Shown here in pieces: positions 21,301-31,373 of a stretch of 64,000 nucleotides of DNA. A program made the position numbers and the translations under genes. The stretch is taken from NCBI GenBank assembly GCA_964035575.1, contig OZ037838.1, forward strand, positions 558,001-622,000. Reading direction: 5' to 3'. The notes under the pieces are model-generated. The model did not search any database and was not told the origin of the DNA. It saw only the letters and a list, made by a program, of their open reading frames with translations. Within the stretch, counting starts at the first letter, position 1, and the number at the start of each line of letters is the position of its first letter. This DNA comes from Rhynchopus sp. YZ270_cl-10 (Eukaryota > Euglenozoa > Diplonemea > Diplonemida > Diplonemidae).

Positions 21301-22413
21301 TCACTCACTGTTGTGTGGGTACAGATGCCTTGTCTCAATGACGCCATTTGCTTGCATGACCACAAGAATACGTGAACACGGCGATATCGCGAAGCATGCA
21401 ACTGAGCTTGCAGAGATATGCGGTATCACATGCACACAGGACATGGTCGCCACATCATACTGGTGCAGCACGTGTGCATTGTCATCATCATATTCTTCCG
21501 GAACATACAGCTTGACCACAAGGTACTTCCCACATGGGGTGAACTGCATGCCTCCGACACCCCTACCAACATCACTCCTGCCAAGAACCACACCACTCCA
21601 ATCAAAGAGCTGCACGTTGCCAGAGCCCGCCACAGCAAAGACAGAGGCAGACCGTGAAAGCACGACAACACGGCTTGATACAGGCACACATGCCACAGCT
21701 TCACCTGTGTTCACATCCCACAGACGTGTGTTCTTCTCCTTCCTGGAGGAGGTGATCACCCACCCACCACAGTCCGACACTGCCACGCCCCAGCACGTTT
21801 CGTGCGAGAGAGAGCGGAGCAACGTCAGGTCTTCGTCGTACACAGAGACGCCGACTGTGCCTTGGGAGACAACAACACCGCCACACGCGAACACTGAGTA
21901 CGAGTAGTCGTCGACTTTGCGGACCACCTCCCCACCCGGAAGCGCAACCTTGAGAAGGCAATCCTCACACGCCAGGTAGCAGCGTGTCTTGCACCGTGAG
22001 ATGGCAGGCCGACCGTACACTTCATTGTCCACTTTGAACGAGAAGACAGTGTCGAAGGTTTCTGTGTCGAAGCCGCCAACATGCCCATCCCAGTGACTAT
22101 AGACGCAGAGCGTTCCACAACGCGACAGCGTCAACGTCGTCGCACGCATCTCTAAAATGTGTTCAGCAGGACACTTGATGTCGGCAAAGCGAGGGCGGGC
22201 AAGCACAACCTGCACCCCTGCACCAAACGCAGTGTCCTGCAGACGGCACGTCCCCTCCAGCACCTGCGTGCCGATGCGCATCTCGACAGACGCAGGCGAG
22301 ACAGCAAGCGCCGTGCACGCAACCTCCTTTGCCGCTGCAACGTCCGCCTCGCACGGCACCTCCACTGTCGCAGTCACGCCTGACTCTTCCAGCACAAAGG
22401 TCACATCCATCAT
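21301..22413 (-). CDS. W6: UBL-WD40 protein (370 aa)
   Basis: Intact. One residue is added at the end of the UBL (LARPRFADIK). Blade 5 departs from the family (VVLSRSASVFAVAGSG, LFDWSGVVLGRSDVG). The last blade has CSRILVVMQANGVIETRH. The blade 6 loop is short and acidic (LYVPEEYDDDNA). Flanks: 5' type a, 3' type I. Confidence 0.85.
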   Translation of the reverse strand: MMDVTFVLEESGVTATVEVPCEADVAAAKEVACTALAVSPASVEMRIGTQVLEGTCRLQDTAFGAGVQVVLARPRFADIKCPAEHILEMRATTLTLSRCGTLCVYSHWDGHVGGFDTETFDTVFSFKVDNEVYGRPAISRCKTRCYLACEDCLLKVALPGGEVVRKVDDYSYSVFACGGVVVSQGTVGVSVYDEDLTLLRSLSHETCWGVAVSDCGGWVITSSRKEKNTRLWDVNTGEAVACVPVSSRVVVLSRSASVFAVAGSGNVQLFDWSGVVLGRSDVGRGVGGMQFTPCGKYLVVKLYVPEEYDDDNAHVLHQYDVATMSCVHVIPHISASSVACFAISPCSRILVVMQANGVIETRHLYPHNSE

Positions 22414-22493
22414 ATTGTTAAGGGGTCTCTTGTGTTTGATGTGATGGTTGGTGGTGTCACTTCGCAACGACAAATAAGAAGGTTGGTGGGTTG

Positions 22494-22650
22494 AATACGT
22501 GTTTCAACAAACTCTGATAAGCAAGCAATTTGAAGATACCCTGCAAACACACAGGAGATGTGAAAAGAAACCTCATGGCTTGCCCGTACTGTGGTGTGAA
22601 CGGGGAAGGTACACAACCGCTTGTCGGCAGGCTTGTGTGTCCGTTTACAG
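22494..22650 (-). repeat. Shared 5' flank block (type a) upstream of W6
   Basis: Same block as 12805-12964 with small deletions. Confidence 0.55.
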
Positions 22651-22783
22651 CAACCACAAGAGCAGAACACACAAACGATAATGAGACCTGGAGTCTCTCT
22701 TGTTTCTTGAGTGACAGACGGGGGGCATTTTTTTGCGTGCATGTAATTTTTTTTGCTAGTACCTTGGGTTATATTCATCACCA

Positions 22784-22800
22784 CCCTCCCTCCCCTCCCC
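22784..22800 (-). promoter_or_regulatory. G-quadruplex motif after W7 stop
   Basis: Identical four-tract 17-mer just past the stop. Confidence 0.65.
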
Positions 22801-22810
22801 TGGTCACACA

Positions 22811-23941
22811 TCACTCACTGTTGTGTGGGTACAGATGTCTCGTCACCAGAACGCCCCCTGAAGGCATGGAGACAACAACGCGTGAACACGGTGATATCGC
22901 AAAGTACTCAGATGACTCACCTCTCTCTTGCGATATCACACGCACACGGGACATGGTCGCCACATCATACTGGTGTAGGCCAGTAACGCATACCGAACCC
23001 CTTTCGTCACATTGTACATCAAAGGTCCTCACCACAAGGTACTCCCCACACGGGGTGAACTGTATTCCCTTGACATCCTCATGCACATCAACACTGCGAA
23101 GAGCCGCACCACTCCAATCATAGAGGTGCACGTCGTTTTCCTCCCCTGCCACAGCAAAGACAGAGGCAGACCGTGAAAGTGCCACCCCTCCACACCACCC
23201 CCCCTCCAGCGGTACACATGCCACAGCTTCACCTGTGTTCACATCCCACAGACGTGTGTTCTTCTCCTTGCTGGAGTAGGTGATCACCCACCCACCACAG
23301 TCCGACACTGCCATCTTCCTGCACCCTTCGTGCGAGAGAGAGTGGAGCAACGTCAGGTCTTCGTCATACACAGAGACGCCGTCTTTGCCCTTCGAGACAA
23401 CAACACCGCCACACGCGAACACTGACCCCGAGTAGCCGTCAACTTTGCGGACCACCTCCCCACCCGGAAGCGCAACCTCGAGAAGGCAATCCTCACACGG
23501 CAGGTAGCAGCGTGTCTTGCACTGCGAGATGGCAGGCGGACCTAGCACAATATGGGGTATGTTGAACTCCAAGACACGGGCAAAGGTTTCTGTGTCGAAG
23601 CCACCAACATTCGTATCATACACATAGATACAGAGCGTTCCACAACGCGACAGCGACATCGCTACGCTCATCGATGACTTCTTCACATTGTACTGAGCAG
23701 GACACTTGATGTCGGCAAAGCGGCGGGCAAGCACAACCTGCACCCCTGCATCAAACGCAGTGTCCTGCAGACGGCACGTCACCTCCAGCACCTGCGTGCC
23801 GATGCGCATCTCGACAGACGCAGGCGAGACAGCAAGCGCCGTGCACGCAACCTCCTTTGCCGCTGCAACGTTCGCCTCGCACGGCACCTCCACTGTCGCA
23901 GTCACGCCTGACTCTTCCAGCACAAAGGTCACATCCATCAT
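22811..23941 (-). CDS. W7: UBL-WD40 protein (376 aa)
   Basis: Intact. The frame stays open for 139 codons upstream of the chosen ATG, but that text is not shared with other members, so the MMDVTF start is kept. The first half resembles W11 (YNVKKSSMSVAMSLSRCGT, EFNIPHIVLGPPAIS), while the second half and 5' flank (type c) differ from W11. Blade 6 loop: FDVQCDERGSVCVTG. The UBL has GTQVLEVTC where the others have LEGTC. Confidence 0.85.
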   Translation of the reverse strand: MMDVTFVLEESGVTATVEVPCEANVAAAKEVACTALAVSPASVEMRIGTQVLEVTCRLQDTAFDAGVQVVLARRFADIKCPAQYNVKKSSMSVAMSLSRCGTLCIYVYDTNVGGFDTETFARVLEFNIPHIVLGPPAISQCKTRCYLPCEDCLLEVALPGGEVVRKVDGYSGSVFACGGVVVSKGKDGVSVYDEDLTLLHSLSHEGCRKMAVSDCGGWVITYSSKEKNTRLWDVNTGEAVACVPLEGGWCGGVALSRSASVFAVAGEENDVHLYDWSGAALRSVDVHEDVKGIQFTPCGEYLVVRTFDVQCDERGSVCVTGLHQYDVATMSRVRVISQERGESSEYFAISPCSRVVVSMPSGGVLVTRHLYPHNSE

Positions 23942-24261
23942 TGTGTTGCGTTGCTTCGTGAGAAGGTGCAAATCAGCACGTTTGCTCCACCACAAACGGA
24001 GGGAGTGATGAGGTGGGTGGGGGAGAGGTGTTGTTCTGTATTGCATGTTTGGGTTCTCGTTGTGGTTACCGAGACGGATGTACTCTCCCGAGACCACTAC
24101 ACGTCCACTGCGAGACGGACACGCAAGCAAATACAAAAGTAACCCGCGCAAGAAATCTATGAGTAAAATGGTAACCCTCGCTGTAGGTTGTGTGACACAC
24201 ACTACCAAGGGATATTCCGCAGCTGCACCACTGTCACTGTCTCTGGCTAAACCTAACGATA

Positions 24262-24380
24262 TCCACGTCACGCACACAGGACCAGGTCGCCATAAATACC
24301 CTGACCACAAGGTGCTTCCCGCACGGGGTGAGGTGCGTGCCCTCGACCGCCCATCCACATCAACACTGCGAAGAGCATGC
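24262..24380 (-). pseudogene. Remnant of a W family C-terminal region
   Basis: Minus strand matches blades 5-7 text (the equivalents of ALRSVDVDG, FTPCGKYLVV, CVRV) in drifting frames. About 120 bp survive and the rest of that copy is gone. Confidence 0.6.
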
Positions 24381-24863
24381 GTTCAGCGTAACAGAAAGAA
24401 TGCCCCCTCGTCACCCCCCGTCCCATCGTCTCACCAGAGCAGTTGGTCACCTGACCCCACCCGTCTCGTGTCGAGAACCTGCAGTGGAACGACACCTTCC
24501 CCTGCCTGCGTTCGCATCCCATCAAAAGGGTACCACTGCACACCCTGCCGCACGCAGCGAAGCACCCTACCCACAGCAGACTGGCATCTGTTTCCTCTCT
24601 GATCCTCGTCGCCTGCTCCTGCAACCTGGACAACCCTCCCTCCCAATGTACCGTCCTGCAGGAGTGGTCATGCCGCCGTGCACTATGTCTCAACAAGGGT
24701 GCGAGCAGATGCACCAGCGCCAGCTTAAACACGCGCAGGACAAAGCAGTGCACGTCAAGGCGGCACTCGAGCCATGTGCGTGATCTCTCACATCGTATGC
24801 ACAGCCCTTGCAAAGACCTCTTCACAGCAGGCATCCCGCCCCCACTCCCCACATCCCACTCCC
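24381..24863. other. Unrecognised sequence between repeats
   Basis: No clear gene. A minus frame is open over 24268-24873, but its content is partly WD40 remnant and partly unfamiliar Cys/His-rich text (GCFAACGRVCSGT), without a recognisable domain. Confidence 0.35.
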
Positions 24864-25197
24864 CATGTCCCAAGCCAGGCTCTCTTCCTCACCACAGCCA
24901 CCCTCCAGCCCAGGCCTGCCTGTCTTCTCATTCGCTCTGCACTGCAGCAACATTCTAAACAGCACCCCCCACCCACCTGGTTGGCTCACTCACCACACAC
25001 ACCTCACCACGCCACGGGCGCAATGGAACACAAGCACATCGTCCTTCGGCTGCCACAAACGTCGTCAAAGACGACCTTCGGGCTGCGAAGGGACACCACA
25101 CTGTGATGTGTGCAAAGCTGGCGACGTTCATTACATCGTTTCCGGCAATCAGGAACGACACAGGTCTTCACACCCAACCAGCGACGCTCATCCTCAC
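24864..25197. repeat. Duplicated block E, copy 1
   Basis: About 334 bp, 98 percent alike by eye to 53148-53487 (starts CCATGTCCCAAGCCAGG, ends CAGCGACGCTCATCCTCAC). Copy 2 has two extra bases near 53394, so no frame is kept between copies, arguing against coding. Confidence 0.8.
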
Positions 25198-26312
25198 TCT
25201 ACACAGCAACCAGCAAGCAGCAAGCACGGCAGGCTTGCCACGTACAACCACTGAACTGCCACAGCTGTGCACTGCACCCTCCCTCCCCACCCACCACGTC
25301 GGCCAAACCACTCAAGATTCGTAGTTAAAGGTCGCTATGTCAGGTGCCCACCCTACGTAAACTAATCTGAGATACACACGCCTCACGACCGCAACCCGAA
25401 GGAGTGATACTTAATGAGGACATGAGCACAACAGACTTCGCCTCGAGCGGACCCACATCCTCAGCAGTCTGCCTTTTGCCAACACACAACAAAGATAGCA
25501 GGTGCCGCTGCCTGCACCCAAACCCACACCCCCCCTCAGCCAGAAAACCTCCCAGCACCCTCCCACCAACACAACCCAGGCACCACCCTTCCTCATGCTT
25601 CCCAAAGGCCAACCCATGCAACACCACTCTGCCTCCCCCACATATGAAGCAAGCACCCCTGTGCGAACACTCTCCAGCCTCTCCAACAACTCATTCCTGC
25701 CCAACACCCCAGCACGCACATCCTGCACAGCAATGCACCCCCCATCCCGTTGACGTGCCTCCTCCCCACTCCCCTGGCCGCCTTCATTGGTCACAAAGTC
25801 ATTCTGTGCTTTCCTAGGTGGAACCACTGGAACAAAAAAAACCTCCCACCCCCCAACCCCACCCAACCCAGCAACCCAACGGGCACCGAGACGCAATGAA
25901 CCCCTTTGCTATACATGTGAATCCCTGAGGAATAACGTAAGCAGCTGGGCGGCACTTCAGGACCCCCCTACAGCGCATGAAAACGACAGCAATCAGTATG
26001 CAGAATAGGCCCTAGCCAGCTTAGTGTCATTAAGACACCAAAAAGAACAGTTTCGACTCAAGGGTTCAGCTGCGTGGGAGTACACAAAGGCGTTGTCAGG
26101 GTTGATGCCATTTCCCCAACAGGGGTTCGTAATGTTGGCACGTACGATGTAGTGTTCAGGATGAGACCTAAGTCCAGGTGCACCAATGGATTACCGAGGA
26201 CCCATAAGGAGGAGATGGCAGATGGGAAATGGGTTCAGGATCCTAAGGGATTTGCACAGACGTAAAGGGGGGACGGAACGTTGTATTTTTTTTTTTTTGA
26301 AAGAAGTGGTCA
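25198..26312. other. Low-complexity, nothing recognised
   Basis: C-rich stretches (25500-25880) open several plus-strand frames of Pro/Thr/Ser-rich text without domain features. I do not support a gene here. Confidence 0.4.
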
Positions 26313-27268
26313 GGTACCCAGGCCTAATGCTAACCGTTGGTTCGTCGGTTCACTTTTATTCATTATTTTTTTTATTTATCCGTTGGTTCGTCGGTTCACC
26401 CTTAAAAATGGGGGTTTTTTGGGATGGGGGGTTCTCTGCCTGTGGTATGCCGTGGGTACCTTGGTCCTGGAGATGTGGGCACCTGCGCCCGCATCTTCAG
26501 GAGGAAAGGAGATTATAAGAAGGACACAGCAGTGCATACTGCGGCCCCCACCACTGGGTTCGAGGAGGAGGAGGGTCTGTCAGTCGACGAGACATCGAGT
26601 GTTGGAGAAGTTCTGATCTCTGAAGATACAGAGAGCAGTGTTGCATCTGTTGATGTTAAAGAGGAAAGCGAAGATGGCGATTGCGATGGCGGTGGCGGTG
26701 ACGATGGAGACTTGTTTCAGGGACTCAATGATGCACCCCCCTTGCCGGCATTAAAAAAGTAGCCTACCGTGCGCCTGCGGCGCAGCTCAAAAACTGGCAG
26801 CCCACAGACCTCTACCATAGTTTGGCTGTAAAAATGTTCGGTTTTAGGTCACAAATTTTGAAATGTTGCGTACCGTGGCTTCGCCAGAAAGTTTTGATAT
26901 CAACCGCCGTTTCTTCTTGTCCTGAGGGAAGGTTTCGTTCACTAGAGAGAACCTAATGCGAGGGCTTGACGTGGAAAAACGTGAGAAAAGGGTTGGTTTG
27001 GTTCTTGATGTACGTTACCATCCCACGTCATCACGTATTTACGCGAAATGAACGGACCTTTCGCGCGGAGCGCGAAATTTTTTTTTTTTTGACCCCTTTT
27101 TGGACATATCTTCACGATTTTGGGGAAAATTTTTTTTCATGAAGATAAGCGAAAACCCTGGACCCCTTCCCGGAGGGAAATTTTTTTTTTCGTTTTTTTT
27201 TTTTTTTTTTTCCGTCGGTTCGCTTTTTTCCCCCCTCCCCCAAAGTTAGCATTAGGCCTGCAGGTACC
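26313..27268. mobile_element. Putative TIR element of about 956 bp
   Basis: GGTACCCAGGCCTAATGC at 26313 is mirrored by GCATTAGGCCTGCAGGTACC at 27249-27268 (total inverted match about 22 bp, two extra bases on the right). It contains the acidic ORF below, GC hairpins (TGCGCCTGCGGCGCA near 26768; TCGCGCGGAGCGCGA near 27060) and long T runs. Confidence 0.5.
26424..26762 (+). CDS. Acidic ORF inside the TIR element
   Basis: 112 codons. The second half is strongly acidic (FEEEEGLSVDETSS, DVKEESEDGDCDGGGGDD) and ends PPLPALKK. Acidic, low-complexity N-terminal parts are common in transposases, so this may be a remnant of the element's own gene. No catalytic domain is present. It could equally be chance. 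Confidence 0.3.
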   Translation: MGGSLPVVCRGYLGPGDVGTCARIFRRKGDYKKDTAVHTAAPTTGFEEEEGLSVDETSSVGEVLISEDTESSVASVDVKEESEDGDCDGGGGDDGDLFQGLNDAPPLPALKK

Positions 27269-27283
27269 ACCATGGGCCGCTTT

Positions 27284-27361
27284 GTTCTTTTTTTGATAAA
27301 TTGTTGGAGGTAGTGCAGTTGCCTCGGTTGTGTTGCCACAGTTTGTGCAATATCCACTACT
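27284..27361 (-). repeat. Dispersed repeat C, copy 1
   Basis: Shared with 37266-37338: on the minus strand GTGGATATTGCACAAACTGT and CAACCGAGGCAACT. Both copies can be read as VDIAQTVATQPRQLHY before diverging, and 53540-53575 (plus) gives a related LQQFIKKR. Possibly the C-terminal scrap of a mobile gene. Confidence 0.45.
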
Positions 27362-28173
27362 TTTTTTCCTTTTTGATGAAGGTCAAATGCATTTGTATCT
27401 GTTTTTGCTTTTTTTCTTTTTTGGTTTTTTTTTTTTTTTGATTTTTTTGACTTTGTGTCCGTAAATGGGGCCACTTCTCCAGAAAGAGGGTGGATCGAAC
27501 CGTTAAAGAGAAGAAATCTTGATGATCTGACCTTAAGCCACGTATGCTGAGTCACCTTGAAAAACGATAGCGACGGCGGGCTATGTGGTAGCCATACTAA
27601 GCAAAAAAAAGAGAGGAAGAAGGGGGAAAACTGTGGTTGTTGATGCACCTCCGACCGACCCACGTACGATGCCAGCCATGCGGATGAAAGCACAAGTGGA
27701 AAAAAAATGTTTGTCGAAACGTCCAGCCTTCGCTTCCACGAGCGAGTGGCGTTTAGGGGGAGGGATGTCTGGGAACATAAAAGATTTTTCTTTTTTTTGA
27801 TTTTAGACTACCACAGGATGGCATCGATTTTTCTTTCCTTCACAGAATCCTTAAAAGAGAGCAAATATAAGGACTGCAGCATCAAGCAATATTCCCGCGA
27901 GATTCTGACCCTCATGTAAATGGGGGTGTCAGAAATCTTTCCCTTGGTAGACTTAACTATAAGGGCAATACACACGTATGCAAGCATGGCATCGAAAAAA
28001 AAGGTCGTGCGGCCACTTCGAAACAGGGAAACTGTCCCCACTGCCTTGGGTGATGTGGAACCCTGCCACGGAGAACAAGAAAAGTGTGGTAGTACCAGGG
28101 TCGAGGTGCGTGCACTAAACCTTCGTGCACTGTAGGTAATCGTAACAAAAGGAGAATAGTTTATAAGATGAAC
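27362..28173. other. Non-coding, poly(T)-rich
   Basis: Contains long T runs and Lys-rich low-complexity frames only. No gene supported. Confidence 0.4.
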
Positions 28174-28192
28174 CTAAGCCTCTCGTGCATAG
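28174..28192 (+). other. Small dispersed hairpin CTAAGC..GCATAG
   Basis: CTAAGCCTCTCGTGCATAG, preceded by TTATAAGATGAAC. Related to 37406-37425 and 37459-37477 (see findings). Confidence 0.45.
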
Positions 28193-28194
28193 TC

Positions 28195-28540
28195 GCCTTA
28201 TTTTTATTTTTCCTTCCTTCCAAAACTACACACAACGCTTTTGGTTTTTGGGAGACACACAAGGTGCCAGGTTCTATGGTATACACGGAACCACCCTGCA
28301 CCTGTTTGTCATATTGTTTCCCGTGCAATACATGGAGAAACGTTTCGCATTCGAAACAAGGGGAAAGCTTTTTGATAAAAATTAGCGAGATACAAAAACC
28401 AGCGCGTGTGGAAGAAAAAAGGAGAGGAAAATATTTTTTCTGATTCAAAGTGGTGTTTACGTTTTGGGTACGGGGCGGAGAATAAAATCTGTTCGATAAA
28501 AGAAACGCGAGCTTATTGTTTTATCTTGTTCAAAAAAAAA
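28195..28540. repeat. Dispersed hairpin element A/B, copy 3
   Basis: Both hairpins kept; the loop of GTTTCG/CGAAAC is CATT here. Part B diverges slightly (CCAGCGCGTGTGGAAG). Confidence 0.65.
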
Positions 28541-28680
28541 GGTAGAAAATAAAAACGGCGAGTGTCAAGACGGCGAGCTCAGGATGTTGATATAAGATGA
28601 ACGTAAACCTCACACTATTTTAAAAAAATATCAGCTCTCCTCGATTCGTCGCCTCTCCTTGCCTTGTCTCCCTTCCCCTA

Positions 28681-29685
28681 TCATCTAAACCCAAGAGCGC
28701 GTTCAGCAATGCATCCCTTCCACACTGCGGACGGCAGACACAGCATGGCCCCTGTTAGCTCCGCACAGTTCGAGTACTTCAGACACACCTGCCGCGCAAT
28801 GTGTCTGGAATACCCGGCCACCTCCCCCCCCTCCTCCTCCTCCTCCTCCCCATCTCCCCACTTCACGGATGGCAGACACTCCTTGTGTTGATACTTCCTT
28901 CTGTATCGATTGTCAGGAAACCCGAAAAGGAGAAAGACGTGGGGGCATTTAAACGTGAGGATACCACGCCGCAGTGTGGTGAGCGCGAGCGAACGCTCGG
29001 ATGGGTTGGGACGCGGTGGGGTCGAGGCGCCCCACTGGTGGAGGGGGCGCACGCAGGGTGTCGCCGCGACGTGGAGAGGCGCGTCCCCTCCACTGTCCGC
29101 CGCATCGACATCAGCACCGTGCGCTATGAGCAGCGCCACCACCTCGGTATGCCCTGCCCCAGCGGCCATGCTCAGTGCCCCCAACCCACCACCCCCCACA
29201 CCCACCCCCACAGGCACCCCGTACTCCAACAGACACCGTACCACCTCCACATGCCCTTTCACTACCGCAAGTTGCAAAGGCGTGTCACACCCCGGGTTTG
29301 GATCTGCGCCAAGCGAAATAAGAGTGGAAACAGCGTGGTGATGGCCAGCCCTGGCCGCAAGGTGGAGGGGCGTGAACCCAGGGGAGGCGGTGGGCTCTAA
29401 ATCAGCGCCGTAGGAGCTGAGGGAATGGATCATGTGGCAGTCTCCACGGTGGGCGGCGAGGTGCAGTGCGCAGCAGGAGGCTCGGCGTTCGCGAGCGTCG
29501 TGGGCCGCGCCGTGCTGGAGAAGCGCCAGAACTGCCTCGTTGTGGCCACCCCGCGCAGCAAGGAGCAGCGCCGTCCACCCGGCCCCGTCGACAGTCTCAC
29601 AATCAGCACCCTCACCAAGGCAGTGTACAACCTGCATCGTGTCGCCCCCGCGTGCTGCAGTAAGAAGCCTCACAGAGAGATTCAT
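28681..29685 (-). CDS. Ankyrin-repeat protein (334 aa)
   Basis: Starts at ATG 29685 after a long C/T tract (29686-29720 on the coding strand), which would suit a splice acceptor region. Six ankyrin repeats are visible: about 1-33, 34-68 (WTALLLAARGGHNEAVLALL), 69-101, 102-132 (TPLHLAARAGHHHAVSTLI), 133-168 and 169-198 (VVALLIAHGADVDAADS), then a truncated seventh (APLHVAATPC). The last 120 residues lack repeats and contain an acidic run (DGEEEEEEGGE). They may be a true tail or readthrough of a truncated gene. Ankyrin repeats bind proteins; no enzyme domain is present. Its 5' flank shares a block with that of W10, suggesting common control. Confidence 0.75.
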   Translation of the reverse strand: MNLSVRLLTAARGGDTMQVVHCLGEGADCETVDGAGWTALLLAARGGHNEAVLALLQHGAAHDARERRASCCALHLAAHRGDCHMIHSLSSYGADLEPTASPGFTPLHLAARAGHHHAVSTLISLGADPNPGCDTPLQLAVVKGHVEVVRCLLEYGVPVGVGVGGGGLGALSMAAGAGHTEVVALLIAHGADVDAADSGGDAPLHVAATPCVRPLHQWGASTPPRPNPSERSLALTTLRRGILTFKCPHVFLLFGFPDNRYRRKYQHKECLPSVKWGDGEEEEEEGGEVAGYSRHIARQVCLKYSNCAELTGAMLCLPSAVWKGCIAERALGFR

Positions 29686-29725
29686 CGAGAGAAAGGGGGA
29701 GAGGGAGGGGGAGGGGGGGAGGGGG

Positions 29726-29935
29726 TGCTGTTCGGTGTTGTTTGTGGTGTGAGAGGTGACGAATGGAAAATTATGCTGAGTATCGCGAAATGAGAGCGTC
29801 GCATGGGCAGCGTGTGAGGTGGGCGACCTGTGTTAGGCAAAGAGAAAAGCAGCAACAGGGCTGAAAGGGGAGTTTCTTGGGGGTGTTTTGAGGGTCTTGG
29901 GTTTGTTTTGGTGGGGCCCTGGGTTATATTCATCA
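29726..29935 (-). repeat. Shared upstream block of the ankyrin gene and W10
   Basis: Matches 34264-34475 (GTGAGAGGTGACGAATGGAA, AGCAACAGGGCTGAAAGGGG, GTTTTGAGGGTCTTGGGTTT). It lies between the gene start and the stop of the next member in both places, so it could hold a promoter, leader or processing signal. Confidence 0.6.
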
Positions 29936-29951
29936 CTACTCTGTGCACACA

Positions 29952-31046
29952 TCACTCACTGTTGTGTGGGTACAGATGTCTTGTATCAATGACGCCATCT
30001 GATCGCAAAACCACAACAACGCGTGAACCTGGCGATATCGTAAATAAATCAACTGAGGTTTGCGTCATCGCATGCACACAGGACATGGTTGCCACATCAT
30101 ACTGGCGCAGCACGTGCATAGTCTTTACCACAAGGTACTTCCCACACGGGGTGAACTGCATGCCCCCGACACCCCCACCCACATCAACACTGCGAAGAGC
30201 CGCACCACTCCAATCATAGAGGTGCACACTGCTAGCGTTCTCCACAGCAAAGACAGAGGCAGACCGTAAAAGCGCCACGCAACACCACCTGCCCGCAGGC
30301 ACACATGCCACATCTTCACCTGTGTTCACATCCCACAGACGTACGTCTCTCTCCTTTTCAGAGGAGGTGATCACCCACCCACCACAGTCCGACACTGCAA
30401 CACTCCTGCACCTTTCGTGAGAGAGAGAGCGGAGCAACGTCAGGTCTTCGTCATACACAGAGACCCCGTCTTTGCCTCGGGAGACGACAACACCGCCACA
30501 CGCGGATACTGTGCACGAGGGGCCGTCGACTTTGCGGACCACCTCCCCACCCGGAAGCGCAACCTTGGCAAGACAATGCATACTCGCCAGGTAGCAGCGT
30601 GTCTTGCACCGTGAGATGGCAGGCGCACCCCACACCTCAATGTCTACTTTGAATTTGAAGGCAGGGCTGAAGGTGCCTGTATCGAGGCCGGTGACATATC
30701 CCGCATTCTGTGTTAAGAGGCAGAGTGCTCCACAAGGAGACAGCGATAAACCCACTATACTCATGTCCTGCCCGCCAGGTGGCACCTCTGCAGTGTACTC
30801 AGCAGGACACTTGATGTCGGCAAAGCGGCGGGCAAGCACAACCTGCACCCCTGCATCAAACGCAGTGTCCTGCAGACGGCACGTCCCCTCCAGCACCTGC
30901 GTGCCGATGCGCATCTCGACAGACGCAGGCGAGACAGCAAGCGCCGTGCACGCAACCTCCTTTGCCGCCGCAACGTCCGCCTCGCACGGCACCTCCACTG
31001 TCGCAGTCACCCCTGACTCTTCCAGCACAAAGGTCACATCCATCAT
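29952..31046 (-). CDS. W8: UBL-WD40 protein (364 aa)
   Basis: Intact. Near-twin of the broken W10: TAEVPPGGQDMSIVGLSLS after the UBL, GLDTGTFSPAFKFKVD in blade 1, and a very short blade 6 loop (KTMHVLRQYD). The 5' flank is type b (polypyrimidine, CCCTCTCAG), unlike W10. The 3' flank has lost the G-rich block. The frame is open upstream through helical text (IASRQAALVALHTEM) to about 31350, which may be coincidence. Confidence 0.85.
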   Translation of the reverse strand: MMDVTFVLEESGVTATVEVPCEADVAAAKEVACTALAVSPASVEMRIGTQVLEGTCRLQDTAFDAGVQVVLARRFADIKCPAEYTAEVPPGGQDMSIVGLSLSPCGALCLLTQNAGYVTGLDTGTFSPAFKFKVDIEVWGAPAISRCKTRCYLASMHCLAKVALPGGEVVRKVDGPSCTVSACGGVVVSRGKDGVSVYDEDLTLLRSLSHERCRSVAVSDCGGWVITSSEKERDVRLWDVNTGEDVACVPAGRWCCVALLRSASVFAVENASSVHLYDWSGAALRSVDVGGGVGGMQFTPCGKYLVVKTMHVLRQYDVATMSCVHAMTQTSVDLFTISPGSRVVVVLRSDGVIDTRHLYPHNSE

Positions 31047-31373
31047 TGTTTCAAGAGCTGTGTTGGTGTGATGCAATTGAATGTTCTGTTTGGTGGACAG
31101 TTGAAGGAGCTGAGAGGGTGAACAAGTGGAAAGAAGGGATGGGGTTGGGGGTCGTTGTTTTGGGTTGGGGAAGAAGTTCTGGGGTACAGGACAAAAATGA
31201 ACGGCAGTGAGGACATGAATAGGTCTCACCATGGCGCACATCTCTGTGTGGAGGGCGACGAGGGCGGCCTGGCGGGAGGCGATGTGGTGTTCGGCTGCGA
31301 CAAGGTGGTCTGTGGTGTCTTGCTCGTGGATGCAGATCTGCCATCACTGGATAGGTGTGGTGGGCAAGACGCA
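31047..31373. other. Intergenic region between W8 and W9
   Basis: Type b flank near W8 (to about 31160). The rest is unfamiliar, with no gene supported beyond the open frame noted for W8. Confidence 0.4.

Noticed and set aside
22811-24358. 515-aa extended form of W7 and similar N-terminal extensions of other members
   Set aside because: The extensions differ between members, begin at non-ATG codons, and partly translate G-rich 3' flank of the previous gene.
27112-27693. 193-aa Lys-rich minus ORF
   Set aside because: Composition follows poly(T)/poly(A) tracts; only the short repeat C part recurs elsewhere.
28801-29793. Plus-strand frames over the ankyrin gene
   Set aside because: The minus frame has clear ankyrin repeats; the plus frames have no domain signal.
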